Shown here piece after piece: positions 16,275 through 23,866 of a stretch of 64,000 nucleotides of DNA; the stretch's first letter is position 1, and the number at the start of each line of letters is the position of its first letter. The DNA is taken from contig NZ_CP026101.1 of NCBI RefSeq assembly GCF_002902945.1, positions 1,984,001-2,048,000 on the forward strand. Reading direction: 5' to 3'. The notes under the pieces were generated by a model. It was not told the origin of the DNA and ran no database searches. It saw nothing but the letters and a program-made list of their open reading frames with translations. This stretch comes from Paraburkholderia caribensis (GTDB lineage: Bacteria > Pseudomonadota > Gammaproteobacteria > Burkholderiales > Burkholderiaceae). A program made the position numbers and the translations under genes.

Positions 16275-16511
16275 TCACGAGGGAGGCAACGCCGCGCCGA
16301 CACGCACCCAGCGACGCTCCGTCGGGTTGTGCGCCTTAATGAATCCGGCAGACTCAAGCGGTCGCGCCGGCTCATCGAAGAACACGCGAGTCTTCAGCGA
16401 GTGTTCGCTATGAAACACTTCAGGGTTTTGTGAGCGGATACGCTCGACGACATCATCGAGGCGCTCACCGTTCGAATTACGCAGTGCGTGCTGATGGGCT
16501 AACAGGTGCAT
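16275..16511 (-). CDS. Small hypothetical protein, possible winged helix
   Basis: A 78-residue protein between the Cro-like gene and the CII-like gene on the same strand. DVVERIRSQNPEVFHSEHSL followed by AGFIKAHNPTERRWVRVG looks like a helix plus a beta-wing, typical of small phage DNA-binding proteins. The support is position and pattern only. Confidence 0.5.
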   Translation of the reverse strand: MHLLAHQHALRNSNGERLDDVVERIRSQNPEVFHSEHSLKTRVFFDEPARPLESAGFIKAHNPTERRWVRVGAALPPS

Positions 16512-16567
16512 GGTCTCGCTTACCCCTACGGATTGTTGACGCTGATCGGCGTCGGATTGAGAGAGGG

Positions 16568-16795
16568 TCAGTGCGTCTGCGCCACTTCGTTCTTCACAGA
16601 CTCTGGCTGCGCGGCGAAAAAGTGGTGAAGTGCCTGAACGGTGGAAAAGCGCGGATCGGTAACGCTGCGTGCGCTGAGCTTCGCGAGCGTGGAATAAGGA
16701 ACGCCAGCACGCTTTGCGATTTCTCGCAAATTGCCCTTTTCGCGGTCTAGCCTGGCGAGCACCTCATCAAGCAGCGTGTTGTCACGGTTACCCAT
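16568..16795 (-). CDS. Cro-like HTH regulator
   Basis: A 75-residue protein with a helix-turn-helix at about residues 21-45 (NLREIAKRAGVPYSTLAKLS), divergent from the larger repressor gene, the classic cro-cI layout. It is the first gene of the leftward lytic operon and is preceded by a good promoter with an operator in its spacer. Expected to repress the repressor gene and turn down early transcription. Confidence 0.75.
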   Translation of the reverse strand: MGNRDNTLLDEVLARLDREKGNLREIAKRAGVPYSTLAKLSARSVTDPRFSTVQALHHFFAAQPESVKNEVAQTH

Positions 16796-16831
16796 AAGGA
16801 GCCCTTTGCGATGAATGGCGAGAATGGCGAC

Positions 16832-16860
16832 ATATTAACCAGAAATGGCTATTAACGCAA
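16832..16860 (-). promoter_or_regulatory. Early leftward promoter overlapped by operator
   Basis: On the minus strand TTGCGT (16860-16855), a 17-base spacer and TAATAT (16837-16832). The spacer holds the operator AGCCATTTCTGGTT, so a repressor bound there would block transcription of the Cro-like gene. Confidence 0.65.
16837..16850. promoter_or_regulatory. Repressor operator copy 1
   Basis: AACCAGAAATGGCT, whose complement AGCCATTTCTGGTT matches copies at 17909-17922 and 17932-17945. The half-sites ACCA and TGGY are in inverted orientation. Two GAATGGCG repeats (16813-16820, 16822-16829) lie next to it and may be further half-sites. Confidence 0.6.
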
Positions 16861-16918
16861 TTCATTGAACAAAGGAGATAGCCGCACGTGGCTATCCATT
16901 GGTGGCACGCTCGCTTCC

Positions 16919-17437
16919 ATGACCAGACAGAACACAAAAGCGATACTCGCCAAGAACCTCCGGCGTCTTATGAATCGGAGCGAAACACTTGATACCCAGG
17001 TGAAGGTTGCCGCGCGCGCTGGGATCGCACAGAGCACCGTTGGGAGATTGCTGCGGGGTGAGGTTTATGCGCAGCTATCGCAAGTCGAAGCACTTGCCGA
17101 GGCCTTTCGGGTGAATGTCGCATCACTCCTCAGTGAACACGAGAATGACGCGCCGGCCTCCTCATCAGTTTCCAACGAAGGCTATGCCTCTCTTACCGAC
17201 GAAGAGAGGCAACAGGTATCTGACTTCATCGCCTTTCTCGCTGCCCGCCATCAGCCAGCGGCATCGCCCACGGCGCTGAACATCGAAGCATCTCGCGAAT
17301 CCGCCAGCGGATTGAAAGAACGACTCGTGCAGGCCATTCAGCGTGAATTCAATGATGACACGCTGAATATCAACCATGAACGCGAACCAGAGACCAAACA
17401 CACTAGGCAAAGCCGAAAACGTACTTCATCTCAGTAA
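16919..17437 (+). CDS. Phage repressor, HTH type without peptidase domain
   Basis: ATG 16919 gives 172 residues (MTRQNTKAILAKNLRRLM); a TTG at 16865 would add 18. The N-terminal part is a Cro/CI-type helix-turn-helix (residues about 26-45, QVKVAARAGIAQSTVGRLLRG). The C-terminal part is helical and lacks the LexA/CI self-cleavage motifs, so induction would not follow the usual RecA route. Divergent from the Cro-like gene across the operator region. No clear Shine-Dalgarno next to the ATG, as in some leaderless repressors. Confidence 0.75.
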   Translation: MTRQNTKAILAKNLRRLMNRSETLDTQVKVAARAGIAQSTVGRLLRGEVYAQLSQVEALAEAFRVNVASLLSEHENDAPASSSVSNEGYASLTDEERQQVSDFIAFLAARHQPAASPTALNIEASRESASGLKERLVQAIQREFNDDTLNINHEREPETKHTRQSRKRTSSQ

Positions 17438-17858
17438 CTTCCGAGAGCAAAATCACCCACCGGGGGAAGATGCAGTCGAGGCCTATGCAAGACGCATAGC
17501 ACTTGTAAAAGATCGAGTGTTAGATCGGCTTGAATGTCGCGACCGACCGGCCGTAGCGGTTGCGGCGGCGTTCATCGATACCGACGGCCGAATCGGCCAC
17601 ACCGCAGCGGGCATCGAGCCCGAAATGGCCGCGAGCCTGTCGCACGAATTGCGCACACTTGCAAATGCCCTAGACGCACACGCCAAGAGAAATTCTCGGC
17701 GCAAAACACACCAGCGCGGATACGCACCACTTGCCGTACTCGCCTCACTCAGCTTCGTCGCCGCGACTTATTTCAACGACATCGCATGGCTCGACGCCGC
17801 CCTCTCCCTCGCAGCCCAACTTACAGCCATATTCCTCGCGAAACGCTCCAACGAGTGA
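17376..17858 (+). CDS. Hypothetical membrane-anchored protein
   Basis: A 160-residue protein whose first 62 bases overlap the end of the repressor gene in another frame. The N-terminal two thirds are soluble and charged. Two hydrophobic segments near the C-terminus (PLAVLASLSFVAATYF and AALSLAAQLTAIFLA) suggest a tail hairpin in the membrane. Function unknown. Expressed from the lysogenic side, it could be a superinfection-related protein, but nothing in the sequence proves this. Confidence 0.6.
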   Translation: MNANQRPNTLGKAENVLHLSNFREQNHPPGEDAVEAYARRIALVKDRVLDRLECRDRPAVAVAAAFIDTDGRIGHTAAGIEPEMAASLSHELRTLANALDAHAKRNSRRKTHQRGYAPLAVLASLSFVAATYFNDIAWLDAALSLAAQLTAIFLAKRSNE

Positions 17859-17870
17859 CCTTCGCCTAGC

Positions 17871-17892
17871 CACGCCCGCATTTCTGGGCGTG
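17871..17892. other. Hairpin after the membrane-protein gene
   Basis: CACGCCC (17871-17877) pairs with GGGCGTG (17886-17892) around an 8-base loop. No T tract follows, so it is a possible weak terminator of the repressor transcript or a stability element. Confidence 0.3.
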
Positions 17893-17908
17893 ACCCGTCG
17901 TAAAAAAT

Positions 17909-17945
17909 AACCATTTCTGGCTTTACATAAATACCATTAATGGCT
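17909..17945. promoter_or_regulatory. Repressor operator copies 2 and 3
   Basis: AACCATTTCTGGCT (17909-17922) and TACCATTAATGGCT (17932-17945) are 23 bases apart centre to centre, about two helical turns on one face. They match the operator inside the Cro-like promoter. They flank and fill the spacer of the rightward promoter, so the same repressor probably controls both operons. Confidence 0.65.
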
Positions 17946-17950
17946 AATCT
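17922..17950 (+). promoter_or_regulatory. Rightward early promoter
   Basis: TTTACA (17922-17927), a 17-base spacer and TAATCT (17945-17950). It lies 36 bases before the first gene of the operon running to the integrase, and its spacer holds operator copy 3. Confidence 0.65.
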
Positions 17951-17985
17951 GATGCTCGTACGCACTATGCGCGCTTGGAGATGCC

Positions 17986-18198
17986 ATGAAATCAATACCA
18001 GATGTCGCGGGTGAAGCCCGTCGTGCTTGGCTTTTCGAGATGCAATGCCACCAGAGAGCGCCTCAAAGTGACTTTGAGTGCTGCCTGGCCTACCGGCTTT
18101 GCTTCATCGTTGCCGTCTTTGTGATCGGACTCAACCTGCTGAGCCCTGATCCAACACCGAGTCCGCCGGCCCGCGCTGCCGTCAGACACACGGTGTAG
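17986..18198 (+). CDS. Small hypothetical membrane protein
   Basis: A 70-residue protein with one hydrophobic segment (LCFIVAVFVIGLNLL) and a Pro-rich C-terminus. TTGGAGATGCC before ATG is a good ribosome site. First gene of the rightward operon. No family recognised. Confidence 0.6.
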   Translation: MKSIPDVAGEARRAWLFEMQCHQRAPQSDFECCLAYRLCFIVAVFVIGLNLLSPDPTPSPPARAAVRHTV

Positions 18199-18205
18199 CC
18201 ACACC

Positions 18206-18409
18206 ATGACTCGGCGAATTCCCGTGACCGACGCCGATATCGCTCGGGAACACCGCCTCCGCCGTTTGCGTGGTTCAGCAGCCGACGCTTTGACAAATCC
18301 CGCCTTACGTATCTGCCTCGCTAACTGCGCAGAGCTACGGAAAAAGCAGTCCCCAATTGACCAACCGACGCCGGACGGCAAACGCCTCGCAGCCGGCGAT
18401 AAGGAGTAA
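18206..18409 (+). CDS. Small hypothetical protein
   Basis: A 67-residue, Arg-rich soluble protein starting MTRRIPVTDADIAREH, 7 bases after the previous gene. It has a single pair of Cys residues in RICLANCAEL. Position within the operon is the main support; function unknown. Confidence 0.45.
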   Translation: MTRRIPVTDADIAREHRLRRLRGSAADALTNPALRICLANCAELRKKQSPIDQPTPDGKRLAAGDKE

Positions 18410-18415
18410 CTCCAC

Positions 18416-18766
18416 ATGCCGAGACCAAAAACCCCTGCGGTCGACGACTCCGCACGTCGCGACACCATAGGCTTGCATTCCTTCGTGAAGTACGACCCGA
18501 TGGCGCCTCGCCCGACCACCCCGATCACGGTGGGGAAATACGTCGTTGCTCGTCGCCCGTTGCTCGACAGCATCTACACCCTCTACATGCTGATGGATGG
18601 CGGCGACGTCGTCGCTTCGTGGATATCCCATCCCAGTGAAGGCGACTGTGCTACGGCGATGAGCCGCCGTCGCAACGCAGCTGCAGCAAAGCGGGCGGCG
18701 GACGAAGTGATCGCCAAAGCAAAAAAGCGCAAGGCGAGAGTTCGCCGCGGGACGGTGGCAGCATGA
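18416..18766 (+). CDS. Hypothetical phage protein
   Basis: A 116-residue protein with a strong AAGGAG nine bases before the ATG. A central beta-rich section (ITVGKYVVARRPLLDSIYTLYMLMDG) precedes a Lys/Arg-rich helical C-terminus (AKKRKARVRRG) that could bind nucleic acid. Overlaps the next gene by an ATGA junction. Confidence 0.6.
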   Translation: MPRPKTPAVDDSARRDTIGLHSFVKYDPMAPRPTTPITVGKYVVARRPLLDSIYTLYMLMDGGDVVASWISHPSEGDCATAMSRRRNAAAAKRAADEVIAKAKKRKARVRRGTVAA

Positions 18767-19218
18767 AGCGCACCACTCCCTTACCCATCTACAAGCACCC
18801 CTCGACCTACGCAGAGATCGTCGAGGCCGCCAACCGGGATCACGCCAAGCGCATCGGCGAGCTGAAAGCGGCGGCGACAATGATTCTCGCGATCGAGCAG
18901 GACCTCGTGGCACTGACCTTGCAAGGAATCTACTACTCTACCGGCGTACATTCGATGTACCTCCAGGACTGGTACGGAGCGAAAGGTACTACCACGAAAA
19001 AGGCGCTGTACCTCGGTTGCAGCATGTGGGGCGAATACGGTGATCGCCTTGTTTCGGCTCTTATTGCCCGCGATTGGATCGCCGAAGACGCGAAGCTCGA
19101 AGGGCGCTATACCAAAATCCTGTTGCGCCGCCCGAACACGCGCATCCGGCTCAAGCTGGAATGCAGCGAGGAGCTCGCCAGGCAACTGCTGCCCGAGGCA
19201 GCGCCGGAGGCCGCATGA
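18763..19218 (+). CDS. Hypothetical phage protein
   Basis: A 151-residue protein, start overlapping the stop of its neighbour. It contains helical N-terminal and mixed central sections (ALYLGCSMWGEYGDRLVSALIARDW) with no recognised motif. It is translationally coupled on both sides, so it belongs to the rightward early operon. Confidence 0.6.
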   Translation: MKRTTPLPIYKHPSTYAEIVEAANRDHAKRIGELKAAATMILAIEQDLVALTLQGIYYSTGVHSMYLQDWYGAKGTTTKKALYLGCSMWGEYGDRLVSALIARDWIAEDAKLEGRYTKILLRRPNTRIRLKLECSEELARQLLPEAAPEAA

Positions 19219-19460
19219 TCTACGCCTCCCTGATCGCGATCGCCACGTGCATGACGGCTTTGCTGCTCACGGCTCGCCAACCGGACCGGGCACTAGGCGC
19301 CCTGTTCGGCCTTACCGATTCGATCCTTTGGCTCGTCGCCGGCATCATGTCCGGCAGAACAGCCGTCACCCTCATCGCCGCCTTTTGCGCTGTGTGCTTC
19401 CTGCGCCCTCTACTGCGTCGGCGTACGGTGAGCTCTTTCGGGAGAAGTCGTGAACAGTGA
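19215..19460 (+). CDS. Small two-helix membrane protein
   Basis: An 81-residue protein from the ATG at 19215, which overlaps the previous stop and has GGAGG close upstream. Hydrophobic segments (IYASLIAIATCMTALLL and ILWLVAGIMSG followed by AVTLIAAFCAVCFL) suggest two or three membrane helices and a basic C-terminus. This size and layout also fit a holin, but the early operon position argues against lysis. Confidence 0.55.
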   Translation: MIYASLIAIATCMTALLLTARQPDRALGALFGLTDSILWLVAGIMSGRTAVTLIAAFCAVCFLRPLLRRRTVSSFGRSREQ

Positions 19461-19740
19461 ACTTTCCCCGATCTGCAAAGCGCTGATTTCCTTCTTTGCC
19501 AGCGAGCCCACGCCGCAGACGATCAATAACATCGAGACCGCACTGCCGGATGCGGATCACCGCGCCGTACGCTCCGAACTGCAGATGCTTGTTCGCGTCG
19601 ACGTCGTCTCTCAAGCCGTGCGCTACGAGGACGAGCGCCTCGTCTACTGGCTTTCCGGCGCACGCATCGCCCCCTTCCATCACACCCGTCTCGTCTACCC
19701 CGACGCAACCTTTGCTGATGTTGGAGGAATCCATGGTTAA
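19450..19740 (+). CDS. Hypothetical protein, winged-helix-like
   Basis: GTG start at 19450 with GGGAG upstream, overlapping its neighbour by 11 bases; 96 residues. The pattern SEPTPQTINNIETALP...RAVRSELQMLVRVDVVSQ...DERLVYWLSG resembles a small winged helix DNA-binding domain. No family name can be given. Confidence 0.55.
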   Translation: MNSELSPICKALISFFASEPTPQTINNIETALPDADHRAVRSELQMLVRVDVVSQAVRYEDERLVYWLSGARIAPFHHTRLVYPDATFADVGGIHG

Positions 19741-21013
19741 AACCCGTCCCCTCGTCCTCGACGCGATGATCGTTACCGGCAATACCAAGGCCGCGATCAA
19801 GGCAGCCGGCGGCGGGTCGTCCGACCTCTGGACCGTCCCGCCTGATCAGATTCATTACGACCCGCGCGACAATGTCCGCCCGCTCGATCCCACTCGCGTA
19901 CGTAAGGTCGCAGACTCGATCAAGGCGAACGGCTATGACCGCAAGAAGCCGCTCGGATGCTTTGTCCGGAAGGTAGGTGGCGAAGATCGCATCTTTGTCT
20001 ATGAAGGCCAGCATCGGTACCACGGAGCCTTGCTTGCGATCAGCGAGGGCACGGTCATCGAGCGCCTTCCGCTCGTCATTGACGACGCAAAGTCGGTTAC
20101 GCGCTCGAACCTGATTTACGCCGGCATCATCAACAACGACGGCGAGAAGCTCACGCCCCTCCAGCTGGCCGAAAAGATCGTCGAGTTGCAGGCGCTCGGT
20201 GAGGACAACGCGACTATCTGCGCCCGCTTGACGATCACGGAACAGACCATCCGCGATTGCTTGCTGCTGGCGAATGCGCCCGCCGCTGTTCACAAGCTGG
20301 TCCGTGATAATGCCGTCGCATCCACGCTCGCCATCGAGGAGATCCGCGCGCACGGCGGAGAAAAAGCGCTTGAACGACTTCAGAAAGGCCTCGTCGACGC
20401 GAAGGCAGCGGGTAAGACCAAGGTCACCAAGAAGCATCTTGGAAAGCCCATAGCGGGCATAGCGCAAAAGAAGATCACAGAGGTGCAGGCAAAGCAACTT
20501 TTGCAGGCTCTCCAGTCCGTTCTGCACGACCCACTGTCCGGGAAGCTCTCGCCCGGCACGATAGCTGGCGTGCACGCGGCGCTAACGCCTCTCACGGACC
20601 TGCTCGATGCACTGCCGGCCAAAGCGAAGCATCGCAAGATTTCGACTCCCAACGAGCATGGCGTGTACACCCGGCACGAGACGATCAAAGCACCCCTTTT
20701 CAAACGGTCGGGCAAATACCCGTATGAGATTCATCTCGCCCATGTCGCCACAGGGCAATGGATCTTCAGCACGTCGTACTCGATTGGCAACGGGAGTGGA
20801 TCGAGCCCGTGTGTCCTGCGTGACGGCGATCCGACCTACCCCACGCGAGCTCAAGCGATCCGCGCAGCCGTAATGCACATTACGCGTGAAATGGAAGACC
20901 CGCGCAAACGCAACGCCAAGGAAGCGCCTGGTATTCATTCTTGGCTGACCAGGTTGTGGCAGACCCCCGATCCGGATTGGACCGAGGAAATGGCTGGGGA
21001 GGTGGCTAAATGA
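19733..21013 (+). CDS. ParB N-terminal domain protein
   Basis: ATG 19733 with GGAGGAATCC upstream; 426 residues. Residues about 33-110 form a ParB/Srx-like domain, with NVRPLDPTRVRKVADSIKANG and VYEGQHRYHGALLA, the region that in ParB binds CTP. A helix-turn-helix region follows (NATICARLTITEQTIRDCLLLA), then a Lys-rich linker and a C-terminal half without recognised fold. No ParA is present nearby, so classical partition is unlikely. A role in phage DNA organisation, gene control or host DNA targeting is possible. Confidence 0.75.
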   Translation: MVKTRPLVLDAMIVTGNTKAAIKAAGGGSSDLWTVPPDQIHYDPRDNVRPLDPTRVRKVADSIKANGYDRKKPLGCFVRKVGGEDRIFVYEGQHRYHGALLAISEGTVIERLPLVIDDAKSVTRSNLIYAGIINNDGEKLTPLQLAEKIVELQALGEDNATICARLTITEQTIRDCLLLANAPAAVHKLVRDNAVASTLAIEEIRAHGGEKALERLQKGLVDAKAAGKTKVTKKHLGKPIAGIAQKKITEVQAKQLLQALQSVLHDPLSGKLSPGTIAGVHAALTPLTDLLDALPAKAKHRKISTPNEHGVYTRHETIKAPLFKRSGKYPYEIHLAHVATGQWIFSTSYSIGNGSGSSPCVLRDGDPTYPTRAQAIRAAVMHITREMEDPRKRNAKEAPGIHSWLTRLWQTPDPDWTEEMAGEVAK

Positions 21014-21465
21014 TGGTTCGCCCGGCCACTTCTACCCCATGTCCGCTGCCGCGTAAGCGGGAACACGCGGCAACACGCCCACGGCGTCCCGTTGCTGGCG
21101 CCGTTCCGGCGCACACATCGAACAGCGACGTCAACAGCAGCGGGCTCACGCCCACCAAAGCGCCCCAGAAGGACGAAGCGCCGCTCGCGCGGCGCGAACC
21201 AATCCAGACGAACGAAGGCCAGTCGGATTCCCGACTGGCGACCCTCGCGCGGATCACAGCCCTTCGCATCGAGATCCGCCAGCTAATCGAAGTCATCACC
21301 CTTGGTGCCGATATCGAGCTGCTCGACCTCATGCGTGACGAACTAGGCAGCTATAGCCGACACAAGGCAGCACAGGAAGCTCGCAAATGGGCCGACGCCG
21401 CCGGTATCCAACTTGAAACGGGATTAATGATGCTCGATCGCGCACTACGACCGACGGGGCCATAA
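21010..21465 (+). CDS. Hypothetical phage protein
   Basis: A 151-residue protein overlapping the ParB-like gene by an ATGA junction. Its first 75 residues are low-complexity Pro/Ala/Arg-rich, the rest helical (LARITALRIEIRQLIEVITLG). No family recognised. Coupled on both sides to ParB-like and DUF4224 genes. Confidence 0.55.
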   Translation: MMVRPATSTPCPLPRKREHAATRPRRPVAGAVPAHTSNSDVNSSGLTPTKAPQKDEAPLARREPIQTNEGQSDSRLATLARITALRIEIRQLIEVITLGADIELLDLMRDELGSYSRHKAAQEARKWADAAGIQLETGLMMLDRALRPTGP

Positions 21466-21698
21466 TGAAACCGTCCTATCTGACACGCAACGAACTCGCG
21501 AACCTCGTCGGTTGCCAGCCACGGAGCCTCGCATGCATGAAGCGATGGCTCGAACGAAACCATTGGCCGCACGCCATCAATATCGCTGGTGTGCCGCAAG
21601 TGGTTCGCGAGTACTATGAAAAGCGGATGGCAGGCGCCATACCTGCGGCGCAGGCCTCCACGGAACAAGAACCAAACTTCGCGGCACTCGATCTATGA
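21465..21698 (+). CDS. DUF4224 protein, probable excisionase-like
   Basis: A 77-residue protein with the DUF4224 pattern: YLTRNELANLVGCQPRSLACMKRWLERNHWPHAINIAGVPQVVREYYE. These small wHTH-like proteins commonly sit directly before phage integrases. Its stop overlaps the integrase start (ATGA). A recombination directionality role is inferred from position. Confidence 0.7.
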   Translation: MKPSYLTRNELANLVGCQPRSLACMKRWLERNHWPHAINIAGVPQVVREYYEKRMAGAIPAAQASTEQEPNFAALDL

Positions 21699-22816
21699 TC
21701 GGACGACGGAAATCACCGGACGGCCTCCCGTTCCGGCTCTACGCACGCTATGGCAAGCACAAGGTCAGCTTTGCCTACAAGCTCCCGAACGGAAAATGGG
21801 CGTTCCGATTGACGGCGCCCGTCCATAACAAGGAAGCCGTGGCCGACATTCGCAAGGAAGCGATCGAGCGCGCCGAGGCGCTGAATGGCAACGCCGTCGA
21901 GCCGGGCACGACTGAGGATCTCGTGAAGAAGTACTTCACGTGGCAGGACGCAATGCCGGTAACTGACGAGCGCCGCAAGGCACAAAGCACCCTCGATGAA
22001 AATCAAAACGAGGCGAAGAATCTAAACAAGGTGTTCGGGAAGATGGCGCCGCAGTCCATCAAGCCGGCGCACGTTTACGGCTACCTAGACAAACGCGCTC
22101 AGAATGGCGCGCCCGCGAAGGCAAACAAGGAAATCGCCCTGCTCTCCGCCGTGTTGGAGTATGGGCGCCGGATCGGCAAGTTGGAGACGAATCCGTGTCG
22201 CGGCATCGAATACAACCCGACGCGACCGCGCCAAAAGGTTGTGCAACTGCATGAACTGGATCTCGCCGTTGAGATTGCGCGCACGCGCAAGAGCACTGGA
22301 GGCGACGACGCGGCCTCCATCTATCTGATCGCGGCGCTGTGCGCGAAGGCGGCCTATCTGACCGTCAGCCGTCCGACCGAAATGCGCGAACTGCGTCGAC
22401 AGGCTGTCGGCGATATAGGGGTGACTGTACCCGTCGGCAAGCGCAAAGCAGGACAGATTCAGAAAGAAAAGCTGGTGCAATGGTCACCCGAGCTACGCGC
22501 CGTCATCGACGAAGCACTGTCGATCCAGCGCACGAAATCTCTTTATGTGTTCGGCAACACCTCGGGACAGAGTTACACCCGTAGCGGATGGAACTCAAAC
22601 TGGGCGCGACTGATGAAGTATTGTGAAGAGGCGGCGCAGAAACGCGGCCTCAAGTTCGAGCGTTTCACTTTGGCCGATATGCGACCGACGGCAGTCACCG
22701 ATCGCAAGGAGGAAGGTGACGATCGCATCATTGATGCGACTGGACATTCCGACGAACGGATGGTGAACCTTGTTTACGACCGACGGAAACTGCGGAAGGT
22801 GCGCCCGACGCGCTAG
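21695..22816 (+). CDS. int: Phage tyrosine integrase
   Basis: A 373-residue site-specific recombinase. The N-terminal part is an arm/core-binding region; the catalytic part starts near residue 200. Visible active-site residues are Arg226 (VSRPTEM), Arg330 (LADMRPT), His351 (ATGHSDERMV) and nucleophile Tyr361 (NLVYDRR). The usual His in the HxxR box is Ala327 here, a variation seen in some integrases. It points toward tRNA-His, about 0.9 kb away, the probable attachment site. Confidence 0.9.
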   Translation: MIGRRKSPDGLPFRLYARYGKHKVSFAYKLPNGKWAFRLTAPVHNKEAVADIRKEAIERAEALNGNAVEPGTTEDLVKKYFTWQDAMPVTDERRKAQSTLDENQNEAKNLNKVFGKMAPQSIKPAHVYGYLDKRAQNGAPAKANKEIALLSAVLEYGRRIGKLETNPCRGIEYNPTRPRQKVVQLHELDLAVEIARTRKSTGGDDAASIYLIAALCAKAAYLTVSRPTEMRELRRQAVGDIGVTVPVGKRKAGQIQKEKLVQWSPELRAVIDEALSIQRTKSLYVFGNTSGQSYTRSGWNSNWARLMKYCEEAAQKRGLKFERFTLADMRPTAVTDRKEEGDDRIIDATGHSDERMVNLVYDRRKLRKVRPTR

Positions 22817-22843
22817 AGCCGGAGGAGATTTCCGGTGGTCGCA

Positions 22844-23554
22844 TCATTCGTCTGTAGACGTTTTGTCTTCGAGTTGAGGAAACGGAGAGTCGGTCGGCAA
22901 CTCTTCCGCGCGCGACTGGGTGCGCCACGTAATCGCTGTGATTTCCTTAATGCGATCGACGATCGGCTTCGCATCTACGCCAAATTTTCCGAACGCGACG
23001 CCAGCGTCCCCTATCAACCCCCAGAGCGTGTCCAGATCCGACACACGTTTATGAAGTTCGGCCTGAAGTCGCTCCAGTCGTAATAGGAGCCTTCGCTGAT
23101 GCTTTTGCTCAAAATGCTGCGAATCACTGATGATCTGGCGCAGGTCATTTACGAGGTGCTGTATGCGTTCAAAATCGCCCTGCGAGAACTCATAGGCGAA
23201 TGTCGAACTGATCCCTGCCCGAACTGTTGTGCGCAAGCGAGACATTCTAAGTTGCAACGCATGATGCGAACATTCTGTAGCGACGTCCGCAACGTACTTC
23301 AGGAGCGCAGCGCAATCATCACCAACGCTCCCCGTCAACTCGACTTTTATCGGAGGCGACTTCAGATCGAGGAACCCTTCTTCCACCATGCTTTCGCAAA
23401 CGGCATATAGATCGAGCAGTTCGTCTCGATCCTGCTCCTCCCACTCCCGATTTCTTTGCGCAATATAACCAGATTCATTATCGAGTTCGGCGATCACACC
23501 TAACGGATCGGATTTGATGCGCTCGAACAGACTATCGTCAATCGTCAAAGTCAT
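22844..23554 (-). CDS. Hypothetical protein at the prophage end, possible moron
   Basis: ATG 23554 with GAGGG upstream; 236 residues. It is mainly helical with charged coiled-coil character (FEQKHQRRLLLRLERLQAELHKRVSDL) and an acidic N-terminus. A conserved-looking block, DTLWGLIGDAGVAFGKFGVDAKPIVDRI, suggests a real family, but I cannot name it. It converges on the integrase with a 27-base gap and is lower in GC than the structural genes, as expected for an accessory prophage gene. Such positions often carry superinfection or defence genes; that is inference only. Confidence 0.65.
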   Translation of the reverse strand: MTLTIDDSLFERIKSDPLGVIAELDNESGYIAQRNREWEEQDRDELLDLYAVCESMVEEGFLDLKSPPIKVELTGSVGDDCAALLKYVADVATECSHHALQLRMSRLRTTVRAGISSTFAYEFSQGDFERIQHLVNDLRQIISDSQHFEQKHQRRLLLRLERLQAELHKRVSDLDTLWGLIGDAGVAFGKFGVDAKPIVDRIKEITAITWRTQSRAEELPTDSPFPQLEDKTSTDE

Positions 23555-23584
23555 ACACGCCCTCGCTAACAGTCGCACGAACGC

Positions 23585-23607
23585 AAAAAAGCCCGCACTT
23601 AGCGGGC
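23585..23607 (-). terminator. Intrinsic terminator downstream of tRNA-His
   Basis: On the minus strand GCCCGC, loop TAAGT, GCGGGC, then TTTTTT. It would end transcription coming from dusA or tRNA-His before it enters the prophage. Confidence 0.7.
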
Positions 23608-23624
23608 TGCACTCTCTATGCATC

Positions 23625-23652
23625 TTCCAAAAATTGGAACTTCATGTTCCAA
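23625..23652. repeat. Three alternating TTCCAA/TTGGAA repeats near the att site
   Basis: TTCCAA (23625), TTGGAAC (23634-23640) and GTTCCAA (23646-23652) alternate in orientation about 50 bases from the 3' end of tRNA-His. They form two overlapping inverted repeats and could be integrase arm sites or excisionase sites. Confidence 0.4.
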
Positions 23653-23699
23653 AATTCTTAAAATGCACCTTATTTTAACTGTAAGTCTTTGAATTCTTT

Positions 23700-23775
23700 G
23701 GGGTGGCTGATGGGACTCGAACCCACGACGACAGGAATCACAATCCTGGACTCTACCAACTGAGCTACAGCCACC
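23700..23775 (-). tRNA. tRNA-His (GTG)
   Basis: The minus strand folds as a cloverleaf with acceptor GTGGCTG/CAGCCAC, D-loop AGCTCAGTTGGTAGAG, anticodon loop TTGTGAT and T-loop GGTTCGAACCC. The extra 5' G typical of tRNA-His and an encoded CCA are present. Its 3' end faces the prophage, so it is the likely attachment site. Confidence 0.95.
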
Positions 23776-23866
23776 ACTGCACTACACCTTCACTGCCTGC
23801 CGCAGAGCGGTGCTCAGCAACGAAGAAGCGAGATTATACAAACACGAACCGTATTTGCAAAGCCCT

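Noticed and set aside
19215..19460. Holin
   Set aside because: Two-helix size fits, but it lies in the early rightward operon without an endolysin nearby, so only a membrane protein is claimed.
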